This document shows, piece after piece, positions 1 through 8,437 of a stretch of DNA of 32,509 bases. This stretch comes from Cardiobacteriaceae bacterium (GTDB lineage: Bacteria; Pseudomonadota; Gammaproteobacteria; Cardiobacteriales; Cardiobacteriaceae), in contig JAFUTP010000015.1 of the NCBI GenBank assembly GCA_017484165.1, forward strand, positions 1-32,509, written 5' to 3'. Position 1 is the first letter of the stretch; the number at the start of each line of letters is the position of its first letter. The notes below the pieces were generated by a model. That model ran no database searches and was not told where the DNA came from. It saw only the letters and a program-made list of their open reading frames with translations. A program made the position numbers and the translations under genes.

Positions 1-22
1 ATATATATATATATGTGTGTGT
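1..22. repeat. Dinucleotide repeat (AT)7(GT)4
   Basis: The window opens with seven AT units followed by four GT units. The tract is 117 bases upstream of the first gene and may continue beyond the window edge. It could be a simple low-complexity tract; no function can be read from it. Confidence 0.8.
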
Positions 23-138
23 TATTATTTATATTCAACATATTAACCCTTTATGTATGATTAAAAGCGTAAAATGATGGAAATTGTGGATTATAACAGA
101 TTTTTATTATAGATGAAAAATAAACTAGGTATTTTACA

Positions 139-942
139 ATGAATAATCAATCAGTTAATGCAGAAATAAAAATTCGAGAATATTTAGATAACCTGCCTTT
201 GCAAGAAAATATTTCTGTGCTTTGGGCGGTTGAAAGTGGTTCTCGTGCGTGGGGATTTCCGTCTCCTGATAGCGATTATGATGTGCGTGGGATTTATATT
301 TTTCCACAAAATGAATATTTAAAAATTTTTCCAGCAACAGAAAGTATTGAATTTATTTCTGAACAATGGTTTGATGTTGGATTATGGGATATTCGCAAAG
401 TTGGCAAATTATTACAAAAATCGAATGCGGTAATTTTTGAATGGTTTAACTCGCCGATTATTTATCAGAAAAACGATTTTTTTGCTCAACATTTTGCTGA
501 AATATTAAATTACTATTTTTCTGCCCCTGCATTTATTTATCATTATCGTGGTCTTGCTAAAAGTGCAATGGATCAAATGAATATTCAACATTTTGATTTA
601 TCAGAATTAAATAATCATTCTTATAAATTAAAAAAGTTTTTCTATTTACTGCGTTCATTATTAGCTGCTGATTTTGTTTTGAAAGAACAAAAAATACCGC
701 CGATTGTAATTTTTGATTTAATGAAAAATCATTCATTAGAAATACAAGAAGAGATACGAAATTTAATTGATATAAAATCTCATCAAGACGAAAAATATAC
801 GCAAACTATTCCTGTAATTTTATGGCAACTTGTTATAGAATTGTGGAAAAATATTTGCGATTTTTCTTATCAAAATGATAAATTACCTGATATTACGCCA
901 CTTGATAATTTTTTCAAAAAACTTTTGAATAATTTTGCATAA
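139..942 (+). CDS. RlaP-family nucleotidyltransferase (first of a tandem pair)
   Basis: A 267-residue protein of the DNA polymerase beta-type nucleotidyltransferase superfamily, closest to the RlaP family (PF10127, COG3541). The active-site signature is visible: Gly34-Ser35 in GSRAWGF, then the metal-binding pair Asp46 and Asp48 in SPDSDYDVRGIY. The rest is helical and I recognise no other domain. The start is the ATG at 139, with AGG at 127-129 as a modest ribosome binding site. RlaP proteins are linked in the literature to RNA repair with RNA ligases, but no ligase is visible in this window. The substrate is unknown. The gene is very AT-rich compared with the housekeeping genes further on, which suggests acquisition. 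The next gene begins 4 bases after its stop. Confidence 0.75.
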   Translation: MNNQSVNAEIKIREYLDNLPLQENISVLWAVESGSRAWGFPSPDSDYDVRGIYIFPQNEYLKIFPATESIEFISEQWFDVGLWDIRKVGKLLQKSNAVIFEWFNSPIIYQKNDFFAQHFAEILNYYFSAPAFIYHYRGLAKSAMDQMNIQHFDLSELNNHSYKLKKFFYLLRSLLAADFVLKEQKIPPIVIFDLMKNHSLEIQEEIRNLIDIKSHQDEKYTQTIPVILWQLVIELWKNICDFSYQNDKLPDITPLDNFFKKLLNNFA

Positions 943-946
943 TATT

Positions 947-2008
947 ATGAATATATACCATTCATTTTCATTAGAAGATTTAGAAAAACAAAATCTTCAA
1001 TTGTTTTCTGCAATTTCTGGTTCTCGTGCTTATGGATTGGCCACAGAAAATTCAGATACTGATATTAAAGGAGTATTCTTCTTGCCTTATTTTGATTTTT
1101 TGGTTTCTAATCCATTAAAACAAGTTAATGATGATAAAAATAATATTGTATTTTATGAATTAGGACGATTTATTGAACTATTATTATCAAATAATCCAAA
1201 TATTTTAGAATTATTAGCAACGCCTAATGATTGTATTTTATATAAATCACCGTTGTTCGATAAAATAGACAGTAAATTATTTTTATCTAAACAAGTAAAA
1301 AATACTTTTGCAAATTATGCGTTCAGTCAAATAAAAAAGGCTCGTGGGCTAAATAAAAAAATCAATCGACCGATTATTCAAGAAGAAAAAACGCCTATGG
1401 ATTTTTGTTATATTTTAACAAATAATCAATCCAAGCCATTAAGTTTGTGGTTGTTAGAAAAAAATTTAAATCATTGTGATATTGCATTAAATAAAGTTTC
1501 TCATTGTAGAAGTATTTATTATGTTTATTTAGATAATGGAGAATATGGTCATTTACCTTTGTTTTCTAATTCAAGTCCGCATATTATTGAACCACATAAT
1601 AATAAGCCTATTGCCTTTTTATCTTTTAATACAGACGCATATAGTTATTATTGTAAAGAATATGCTTCTTATAAACAATGGGAAAAGGAACGCAATCCAC
1701 AACGCTGGAAAACAACCCAAGAACATAGCAAAAATTATGACGGTAAAAATATGATGCACACTTTTCGTTTATTAGAAACGGCTTTAGATATTGCACAATA
1801 TGGCGAAGTCATTGTACGCCGTAAAAATCGTGATGAATTATTAGATATTAAACATGGGGAATTTGAATATGAAGATTTATTAAAAAAAGCCGAGAATTTA
1901 ATGGAAAAAATAGAAATGGCTTTTCAAAAATCTTCTTTACCTGAATATCCAAATTATCAAAAAATTATGCAATTATTAGCCAATTTACGACAAGAAATTT
2001 ATGCTTAA
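947..2008 (+). CDS. RlaP-family nucleotidyltransferase (second of a tandem pair)
   Basis: A second, diverged member of the same superfamily, 353 residues from the ATG at 947. Its signature is Gly25-Ser26 in SGSRAYGL and the acidic pair Asp37 and Asp39 in NSDTDIKGVFF. A TTG at 935 would overlap the previous gene and I prefer the ATG, which lies 4 bases after the previous stop and fits translational coupling; no clear Shine-Dalgarno is present. It is about 85 residues longer than its neighbour, with a C-terminal helical part containing charged stretches. Because both copies keep the catalytic residues, two active enzymes, possibly a heteromer or two substrates, are more likely than an enzyme with a dead partner. 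That is inference. Confidence 0.75.
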   Translation: MNIYHSFSLEDLEKQNLQLFSAISGSRAYGLATENSDTDIKGVFFLPYFDFLVSNPLKQVNDDKNNIVFYELGRFIELLLSNNPNILELLATPNDCILYKSPLFDKIDSKLFLSKQVKNTFANYAFSQIKKARGLNKKINRPIIQEEKTPMDFCYILTNNQSKPLSLWLLEKNLNHCDIALNKVSHCRSIYYVYLDNGEYGHLPLFSNSSPHIIEPHNNKPIAFLSFNTDAYSYYCKEYASYKQWEKERNPQRWKTTQEHSKNYDGKNMMHTFRLLETALDIAQYGEVIVRRKNRDELLDIKHGEFEYEDLLKKAENLMEKIEMAFQKSSLPEYPNYQKIMQLLANLRQEIYA

Positions 2009-2023
2009 TGTTAGGAAAAATCA

Positions 2024-2824
2024 GTGATAGATATCCCATTTAATAATTTTCCTATGAAAAAACTTAATATTAAAGCCTATTGTCGCCGCAGTTGGGGAAA
2101 TTATTATCAAGAAAAAGTAAGATGTAATGAAACGATTATAAATAATTCAACGGCAAAACAACTATCTAAAATAAAAAAAAATTATAAAAAAACTTTCGTA
2201 GAACGATTTGGCATTAAATTACTTTATGTCGTATTTTTTATCTTTTCTTTATTTATCATACTTATTATGATTGGAGCTTATGATGAATTTAATACTAAAA
2301 AAACAATTATTGAAAAAATTTATTTCATTCCTTATTTTTTGCTAATTTTCTTACTTGCTTGGATTTATATTTGGTTTAAATCGTCTATTATTTTTTGGCT
2401 TTTCGGTTCAAACGCATGGTGGTTTAGTCCATTTGCTTGGTATCAAATATTTTTTTATCATAAAATTGTCCATAATATGAACAATATTTATGCGGGTAAA
2501 TGGAAATTATGTTTATGTGAAACATATGTTACTAGCCAAAGAAAGAGTTTTTCGCGTAAAAAAATAACTTATTTAAGTCATTATGGATATACACATAAAA
2601 ATAAAGATAAATTATTACCGATAAATATTGTGCCAGAAGCAAATAATCATTATTGGAAAATAGATAATTATATTTTATGCGTTTATGCAAATGATATAAA
2701 TATCCCTATACCACTTGATAAAAAATTAAATTGTATTTCCTGTTTAAGTATTTATGAAAAAGAAAAAATTCATCAAAAAATAAGCCAAGCCGTTGAAAAT
2801 TATTTTAATTCTATTGAAGCTTGA
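2024..2824 (+). CDS. Unknown two-helix membrane protein in the nucleotidyltransferase operon
   Basis: A 266-residue protein I do not recognise. A basic N-terminal region (1-63) is followed by two hydrophobic segments, about residues 64-84 and 100-128, then an aromatic stretch rich in Trp and Phe (130-145) and a soluble C-terminal part of about 115 residues containing several Cys. The start is a GTG at 2024, supported by AGGA at 2013-2016 with seven bases of spacing; the ATG at 2054 has no such site. It follows the second nucleotidyltransferase by only 15 bases and shares its AT-rich composition, so the three genes look like one transcription unit. A membrane effector or anchor for the two enzymes is possible but not shown. 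Confidence 0.6.
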   Translation: MIDIPFNNFPMKKLNIKAYCRRSWGNYYQEKVRCNETIINNSTAKQLSKIKKNYKKTFVERFGIKLLYVVFFIFSLFIILIMIGAYDEFNTKKTIIEKIYFIPYFLLIFLLAWIYIWFKSSIIFWLFGSNAWWFSPFAWYQIFFYHKIVHNMNNIYAGKWKLCLCETYVTSQRKSFSRKKITYLSHYGYTHKNKDKLLPINIVPEANNHYWKIDNYILCVYANDINIPIPLDKKLNCISCLSIYEKEKIHQKISQAVENYFNSIEA

Positions 2825-2861
2825 ATGGAAATTCAATTATTTTCAGGCTGGTCAAATTAAA

Positions 2862-3096
2862 TTACATTTGTTTAACCTGCTGAATAAATTTATCAATATT
2901 TGATAAATTGTAAATTCTAACAGTCTCGTACGCTTCCCCTAATTTGTTTTTTTTCCGATAACCAACCTTGTCCGTCCGTTATCCAAACAAATTCAAAATT
3001 TTTATATTGAAAAACAATATCCGAAACTTCAGTATAAGAACGAGCAGTTTCATTTAATTGTGAACCGCCATTATAAAAATAACAAATTTCTAACAG
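2862..3096 (-). pseudogene. C-terminal remnant of a DpnII-type (GATC) restriction endonuclease
   Basis: Read on the minus strand, this stretch encodes about 78 residues resembling the end of DpnII-family endonucleases: FYNGGSQLNETARSY, then FEFVWITDGQGW, then GEAYETVRIYNL and a stop at 2862-2864. A stop codon at 3097-3099 closes the frame on the N-terminal side, so most of the enzyme is missing. The frame also shifts by one base at a run of eight T (2947-2954); seven would restore a continuous reading frame. Both the truncation and the frameshift argue for a dead gene. It lies downstream of the methylase fragment at 4055-4219, in the usual dam-dpnII orientation. Confidence 0.75.
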
Positions 3097-3122
3097 TTAT
3101 AATATTTATATTTTTTATATAC

Positions 3123-3320
3123 TCAATAACATTTTATCCCATTCTTTCTATTTATTTCATATGCTGCTATTTTTTTATATGAACCATTTTTTTGAAATTG
3201 ATTTATTGCATCTTTTGCTGTCTCCGCTATTACAAAATCTAAAATTTGACAATTTTCAAATTCTTTTCCATCATTATCAAAAGTTCTACCATCAATAGTA
3301 ATAATTACAAATTCTTTCAT
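3123..3320 (-). CDS. Small hypothetical protein, 65 aa
   Basis: A small protein I do not recognise, mixed alpha/beta by appearance, with a central acidic half and a C-terminal lysine-rich half. The ATG is preceded by a GAGAG ribosome binding site six bases away. It starts nine bases after the stop of the HARE-HTH nuclease-like gene, so the two are probably co-transcribed. It lies between that gene and the DpnII remnant. It might be a small partner or inhibitor of the nuclease-like protein; nothing in the sequence proves this. Confidence 0.5.
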   Translation of the reverse strand: MKEFVIITIDGRTFDNDGKEFENCQILDFVIAETAKDAINQFQKNGSYKKIAAYEINRKNGIKCY

Positions 3321-3329
3321 AATTATCTC

Positions 3330-4043
3330 TCAAATATTACTGCTAATATAAGTCATCTCTTTTTCATACTGTTTTCCAAGATTTTCATAATCAACAAAAT
3401 TAACAAGTTTTCTAATTGGAGAATAAATAGAAGCGTTGATAACATTATCAAATTGTTTATATCGTTCTTCTTTTGCAACAATGATAAATCTTGCACGAAA
3501 ATCCTGTAATTCAAAAAATTTGTTGATTGAATTTTTAAAATCTGTACTGTGTTCAACTTCAAAAAATGAATTTGGTAAATTTCTCTCATTAAACCAAATC
3601 ACATCAACAGTTTTAGCAAATCTAATGATTTCAGCATAAGTAAAATCACATTTATCAGTGGTTGTAACTTCACTTAATTTACGATTGATAAATAATCTAT
3701 TTTTATCTTGTGCTGGAACAAATGTTTTAAAATTTCTTTTATTACCTATTTCAGCAATAATTCCTTGATAATAAGCGTGTGTAAATTCATTTTCACCAAC
3801 CATTTTGCCATTTTTTATGGTGAATTTTTCCAAAATTTCTTTTTTGTAACCACTCAATCCCCATAAACCTGGTTGAATTTTAAAAAATTCATCATTTGTT
3901 TGCAAAATACGGCGAATAGACGCAAATGGCGTTTTGGTTTGCCAAGACGAAACATCGGTTAAATGATAAAGTTGCGACAAAGTAGCCACATTACCTTGTT
4001 TTAATAAAGCTTCAATAACATAATGCTTTTGTCTTTTAAGCAT
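3330..4043 (-). CDS. HARE-HTH domain protein with PD-(D/E)XK-like nuclease region
   Basis: A 237-residue protein with two parts. Residues 1-65 look like a HARE-type winged helix, with the pattern SIRRILQ followed by FFKIQPGLWGLS. Residues about 90-190 resemble a PD-(D/E)XK nuclease core: Glu98 in an early helix, Asp147 in VDVIW, and Glu162-Val-Glu164 in SFFEVEHS, followed by a strand RFIIVA. The gene is intact. Its AGGA ribosome binding site overlaps the stop codon of the truncated methylase upstream, 9 bases before the ATG. HARE-HTH domains are associated with restriction and modified-DNA systems, so a modification-sensing or restriction role is plausible. The nuclease fold is my reading from motifs only. 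Confidence 0.55.
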   Translation of the reverse strand: MLKRQKHYVIEALLKQGNVATLSQLYHLTDVSSWQTKTPFASIRRILQTNDEFFKIQPGLWGLSGYKKEILEKFTIKNGKMVGENEFTHAYYQGIIAEIGNKRNFKTFVPAQDKNRLFINRKLSEVTTTDKCDFTYAEIIRFAKTVDVIWFNERNLPNSFFEVEHSTDFKNSINKFFELQDFRARFIIVAKEERYKQFDNVINASIYSPIRKLVNFVDYENLGKQYEKEMTYISSNI

Positions 4044-4054
4044 TTTATTTATTC

Positions 4055-4219
4055 CTAATTGAACAAATATTCATCAAATTCCAAAGCCAAAGATAAAGCG
4101 GCTGAACCGCAAAATGGTTCAATTAAACGCTTTCTTTGGGCTGTTTTGGGAAAATTATTTTCAATAAATGGAACTAATTTATATTTTCCGCCTGCCCATT
4201 TTAAAAATGGTTTAGACAT
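4055..4219 (-). pseudogene. N-terminal fragment of a Dam/DpnM-type adenine methylase
   Basis: Fifty-four residues matching the start of D12-class DNA adenine methyltransferases: FLKWAGGK (motif X, AdoMet binding) and EPFCGSAALSLAL (motif I). The frame then stops at FDEYLFN, where intact enzymes continue toward the DPPY catalytic motif. The methylase is therefore missing its target-recognition and catalytic parts. I chose the ATG at 4219 because GAGGG lies seven bases upstream; an ATG two codons earlier is too close to it. The fragment starts directly after the argG terminator and is followed after 11 bases by the HARE-HTH gene. Confidence 0.85.
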
Positions 4220-4231
4220 TTTCATACCCTC

Positions 4232-4278
4232 AAAAAACATCAAGCGGCTTAAAATTGTACTCTTAAAGCCGCTTGATG
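4232..4278 (-). terminator. Rho-independent terminator of argG
   Basis: A long hairpin: the 13 bases at 4238-4250 pair almost perfectly with those at 4266-4278 around an AT-rich loop, followed on the minus strand by six T (4232-4237). It begins 15 bases after the argG stop. Its T-run directly abuts the ribosome binding site of the methylase fragment, so that gene has no room for its own promoter between the two. Confidence 0.85.
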
Positions 4279-4292
4279 CATGCATGCATTAT

Positions 4293-5639
<1,347 letters not shown>

Positions 5640-5666
5640 CTATTTGAAATATAAAGAAATTTAACA

Positions 5667-5703
5667 AAAAACAGCCGCTTTCCGTCGCGACTGTTTTTTT
5701 GTT
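5667..5703 (-). terminator. Terminator between the Cys-rich protein gene and argG
   Basis: An inverted repeat with one mismatch (ACAGCCGC pairing with GCGACTGT) flanked by runs of A and T on the two sides, so it can act in both directions. It lies just after the stop of the small secreted-protein gene at 5710 and about 40 bases before the argG start. Confidence 0.7.
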
Positions 5704-5709
5704 TAAGAC

Positions 5710-5973
5710 TCAAAATCCGCTCAAAGAATTAGACATTGTGCCGCTTGCATCAAGGCATTTTCCGCTACACGAACTTGAATATGCGGTGATATTTCCGCAA
5801 TCTGAACCTTTATTTTTTTTGCAAAGTTCGGAAGCGGCTTTGCGGTCGTCAAAACTGTCGCCTTTTAAGCACACGCTAATTCCGTCGGAACTGGAAAATG
5901 TGTAGCAAGCGGCAAAAGTAGAAGTTGAAAATAATGCGAATAAACAACTTGTAAGCAATAAGCCTGATTTCAT
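5710..5973 (-). CDS. Small secreted cysteine-rich protein
   Basis: An 87-residue protein with a clear Sec signal peptide (lysine at position 3, hydrophobic core LLLTSCLFALF, likely cleavage after STSTFA, residue 21 or 22). The mature part of about 65 residues is rich in Ser and Gly and contains six Cys, consistent with up to three disulfide bonds in the periplasm or outside the cell. The ATG has AGGAG upstream. I do not recognise the family. A strong hairpin ending only 18 bases before the start codon sits in its leader, and copy 1 of the MITE-like repeat lies just beyond. The role is unknown; a small adhesin, toxin or enzyme inhibitor are all possible. Confidence 0.65.
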   Translation of the reverse strand: MKSGLLLTSCLFALFSTSTFAACYTFSSSDGISVCLKGDSFDDRKAASELCKKNKGSDCGNITAYSSSCSGKCLDASGTMSNSLSGF

Positions 5974-5990
5974 TTTGATTCTCCTTGGTT

Positions 5991-6034
5991 AAAAAATAGC
6001 GGTGAATGATAAGCCGTCATTTACCGCTATTTTT
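5991..6034. terminator. Perfect bidirectional hairpin in the leader of the Cys-rich gene
   Basis: The arm AAAAATAGCGGT (with AATGA following after one mismatch) pairs with TCAT and ACCGCTATTTTT, giving a strong stem with A-run and T-run flanks. It can end transcripts leaving tsaC, but it is so close to the small secreted-protein gene that the promoter of that gene must lie beyond it. It could therefore act as an attenuator. Confidence 0.75.
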
Positions 6035-6035
6035 C

Positions 6036-6160
6036 ATAGGGAGCATCTTAATTTAGGGTTAGTTCTATTTTTTTACCCTCGTCATCTTGAGTGCTGCGAA
6101 GGATCTGTCGATAGAGATTTTTCGCTTACGGCTCAAAATGACGAATTTTGAAACATATCC
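6036..6160. repeat. MITE-like inverted-repeat element, copy 1
   Basis: About 125 bases that reappear with high similarity at 18811-18933. The core at 6079-6145 is an imperfect palindrome beginning TCGTCAT and ending ATGACGA. The outer ends are also diverged inverted repeats of one another. It lies between tsaC and the Cys-rich protein gene and encodes nothing. Similar TGAGC-GCGAAG-type repeats are widespread as non-autonomous elements in bacteria. No transposase is present here. Confidence 0.75.
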
Positions 6161-6180
6161 ATAGTTATAGTTATTTCCAG

Positions 6181-6741
6181 TTAATTTCGTAGAAAAATTT
6201 CCCGCTCTAAATCAAAAATGCGGCTTGGCGGTAATTTCGGGCAAGTTTTACCGTAAATAGGCAAATTAGGAAAATATTCAGCGACTTCTTCTACACTTAA
6301 CGCTGCCCTTTTACCGCTTAAATTCGCGGAAGTAGAAATAATCGCGCTTTTTACCGCATTGCAGATTTCCGCAACTTCCTTTTGCGGACTAATCCGAACC
6401 GCAATTTTTCCGTTAATTACTAATTTTTTCGCTGCCTTTTCGGTTGCCTCTAAAAGAAAAGTTGTCGGTTTTTGACTAGCCAATTCTTGCATTTTTTGCA
6501 ATTTTTCCCCTGTTGGAATATTTGCAAATTCGGAAATTTTTTCTAAATCATCAGCTATCACGATAAAACTTTTACCCTCTTTGCGATTTTTTATACGGCA
6601 AATTTTTTCCACGACTTCTTCTTTTTCGGGATTTCCACCGATACCGAAAACCGTTTCCGTCGGATAGGCAAATATTTCGGAATTTCTAAATAATTCAACG
6701 ATTTTTTCAAGCCCAACTTGATTGATTTCTTTTTTCTGCAT
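6181..6741 (-). CDS. tsaC: L-threonylcarbamoyladenylate synthase (TsaC/YrdC family)
   Basis: Makes threonylcarbamoyl-AMP from threonine, bicarbonate and ATP, the first step of t6A formation at position 37 of ANN-decoding tRNAs. The 186-residue length from the ATG at 6741 matches the short TsaC form. Family motifs are FAYPTETVFGIGG near the N-terminus, the basic block KNRKEGKSFIVI and STSANLSG near the C-terminus. The frame is open upstream to a TTG at 6810, but family length favours the ATG, although it has no obvious ribosome binding site. It is divergent from mscL across a gap of about 90 bases. YciO, a relative, is less likely given these motifs. Confidence 0.85.
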   Translation of the reverse strand: MQKKEINQVGLEKIVELFRNSEIFAYPTETVFGIGGNPEKEEVVEKICRIKNRKEGKSFIVIADDLEKISEFANIPTGEKLQKMQELASQKPTTFLLEATEKAAKKLVINGKIAVRISPQKEVAEICNAVKSAIISTSANLSGKRAALSVEEVAEYFPNLPIYGKTCPKLPPSRIFDLEREIFLRN

Positions 6742-6830
6742 TTGTAAATATAAAAATTTCAAGTTAATTTCTAAATTATCCGCCGTAATATTGCCCTTTA
6801 TTTTTGTCAATTAAATTAAGGAAAAAAATT

Positions 6831-7286
6831 ATGAAATTCGTTCAAGATTTCAAAGCATTTTTATTACGCGGTTCGGTTACCGATTTAGCAGTCGGTATGG
6901 TTGTCGGAACGGCATTTACGGGAATGGTAAAAAGCCTAGTCGATGACATCATTATGCCGCCGATTGGTCTTTTAATCGGCGGCATTGATTTTTCTAACTT
7001 GTTCGTCGTCTTAAAAGAAGGAGAAAAAATCGCCGCACCGTATGCCACGCTAAAAGCGGCACAAGATGCAGGCGCGGTAACGATAAATATCGGTTTATTT
7101 ATCAACACTTTAATCAGCTTGGTAATCGTCGGTTTTGCTATTTTTATCGTCATCAAAGCTATCAGCAAATTACAAAGAAGTGAAGAAACTCCACCGCCAG
7201 AAACCAAAGAATGCACCGAATGCTGCTCGCAAATCGCAATTGCTGCCAAACGCTGTCCGCATTGCACCTCCGCACAACAAGTGTAA
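6831..7286 (+). CDS. mscL: Large-conductance mechanosensitive channel with C-terminal zinc ribbon
   Basis: Homopentameric inner-membrane channel that opens under hypo-osmotic stress. The 151-residue protein has the MscL N-terminal block FKAFLLRGSVTDLAVGMVVG, transmembrane segment 1 (about residues 15-45), a periplasmic loop with GEKIAAPYATLKAAQDAGA, and transmembrane segment 2 (about 75-100). Instead of ending with the usual charged helix it carries CTECC and CPHC, a four-cysteine zinc-ribbon-like tail (about residues 129-146). The ATG at 6831 has AAGGA 8 bases upstream; an in-frame extension to 6804 has none. A strong terminator follows. Confidence 0.95.
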   Translation: MKFVQDFKAFLLRGSVTDLAVGMVVGTAFTGMVKSLVDDIIMPPIGLLIGGIDFSNLFVVLKEGEKIAAPYATLKAAQDAGAVTINIGLFINTLISLVIVGFAIFIVIKAISKLQRSEETPPPETKECTECCSQIAIAAKRCPHCTSAQQV

Positions 7287-7296
7287 AAATCAGATA

Positions 7297-7326
7297 AACG
7301 CCGCCAAATCAGCGGCGTTTTTTTTT
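7297..7326 (+). terminator. Rho-independent terminator of mscL
   Basis: A perfect 8-base stem, AACGCCGC pairing with GCGGCGTT, a 7-base loop and a following run of T. It lies ten bases after the mscL stop. Confidence 0.93.
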
Positions 7327-7380
7327 ATGTTTTTCCGTAATATCTCGCGGTTTTTATTTAAGCGATAAAGAAATATTCCT

Positions 7381-8400
7381 ATGAAATGGACCGTCGAACA
7401 AGCAGAAAAAATCTATTCCCAACCGTTTATGGATTTGCTTTTTCAGGCACAAACTATTCATCGTCAAAATCACGAGCCGAACAAAATCGAAATCAACGCC
7501 CTACTCTCAATAAAAACGGGAGCTTGCCCCGAAGATTGCAAATATTGCCCACAATCGGCTCGCTATCAAACGGGAGTAAAACGCGAAAAATTGCTTGATA
7601 AAGAAGAAATTCTTCAAGCAGCACGGACGGCGAAAGATAACGGTATATCGCGATTTTGTATGGGAGCGGCTTGGCGCAATCCGAGTGATGCGCAAATGCC
7701 GTATTTAACCGAAATTGTGCGCGAAATCAAAGATTTAGGCTTGGAAACTTGTATGACGCTTGGTATGCTTAATAAAAATCAGGCAGAAGAACTAGCCCGC
7801 GCGGGACTTGATTATTACAACCACAATCTGGATACATCGCGCAAGTATTACGAAAAAATAATTTCCACCCGCTCTTACGACGACCGCTTGGAAACCTTGC
7901 AATTCGTGCGCGATGCGGGAATAAAAATCTGCTCGGGCGGAATTATCGGAATGGGCGAGGAAACGGATGACCGCATCGAAATGCTGGTAACGCTTGCCAA
8001 TTTACCGAAACCGCCAGAAAGCGTGCCGATAAATCAACTTATCCGCATAAAAGGCACACCGCTCGAAAAAGAAGATGATTTGGAACCGTTTGACTTTATC
8101 CGCACCATCGCTCTGGCGCGTATTTTGATGCCGAAATCGCAAGTTCGCATCGCCGCAGGGCGCGAATTTATGAACGAACAAACGCAGGCTTTGTGCTTTA
8201 TGGCAGGAGCGAATTCGGTGTTTTACGGCTGCAAACTGCTTACCGCCAACAACGCCGAAGAAAGTAAAGATGAAGAACTCTTCGCCAAACTCGGTATCAA
8301 TCCCAAATGGGTCGAAAGCCGTAGAAAATTACGCGAAAGCTTGCAGGAAGCCGCCGCTCTCGGAATTTATCAACCGAAATCCGAACGGGTTGCGGAATAA
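7381..8400 (+). CDS. bioB: Biotin synthase
   Basis: Radical SAM enzyme that inserts sulfur into dethiobiotin to make biotin. The 4Fe-4S ligands Cys49, Cys53 and Cys56 are in [12 protein letters not shown], and the first auxiliary cluster cysteine is Cys93 in RFCMGAAWR. The 339-residue length and blocks such as [17 protein letters not shown] and RIAAGRE are typical. Start is the ATG at 7381; the ribosome binding site is weak. No other biotin gene is in the window, so biotin genes appear dispersed here. It is followed after 37 bases by ubiK. Confidence 0.97.
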   Translation: MKWTVEQAEKIYSQPFMDLLFQAQTIHRQNHEPNKIEINALLSIKTGACPEDCKYCPQSARYQTGVKREKLLDKEEILQAARTAKDNGISRFCMGAAWRNPSDAQMPYLTEIVREIKDLGLETCMTLGMLNKNQAEELARAGLDYYNHNLDTSRKYYEKIISTRSYDDRLETLQFVRDAGIKICSGGIIGMGEETDDRIEMLVTLANLPKPPESVPINQLIRIKGTPLEKEDDLEPFDFIRTIALARILMPKSQVRIAAGREFMNEQTQALCFMAGANSVFYGCKLLTANNAEESKDEELFAKLGINPKWVESRRKLRESLQEAAALGIYQPKSERVAE

Positions 8401-8437
8401 TCAACAAAGCAATTGACTAAAAATCAAGGAGCTCACA

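Noticed and set aside
6842-7267. 141-codon open frame on the minus strand
   Set aside because: Antisense to mscL, which is unmistakable.
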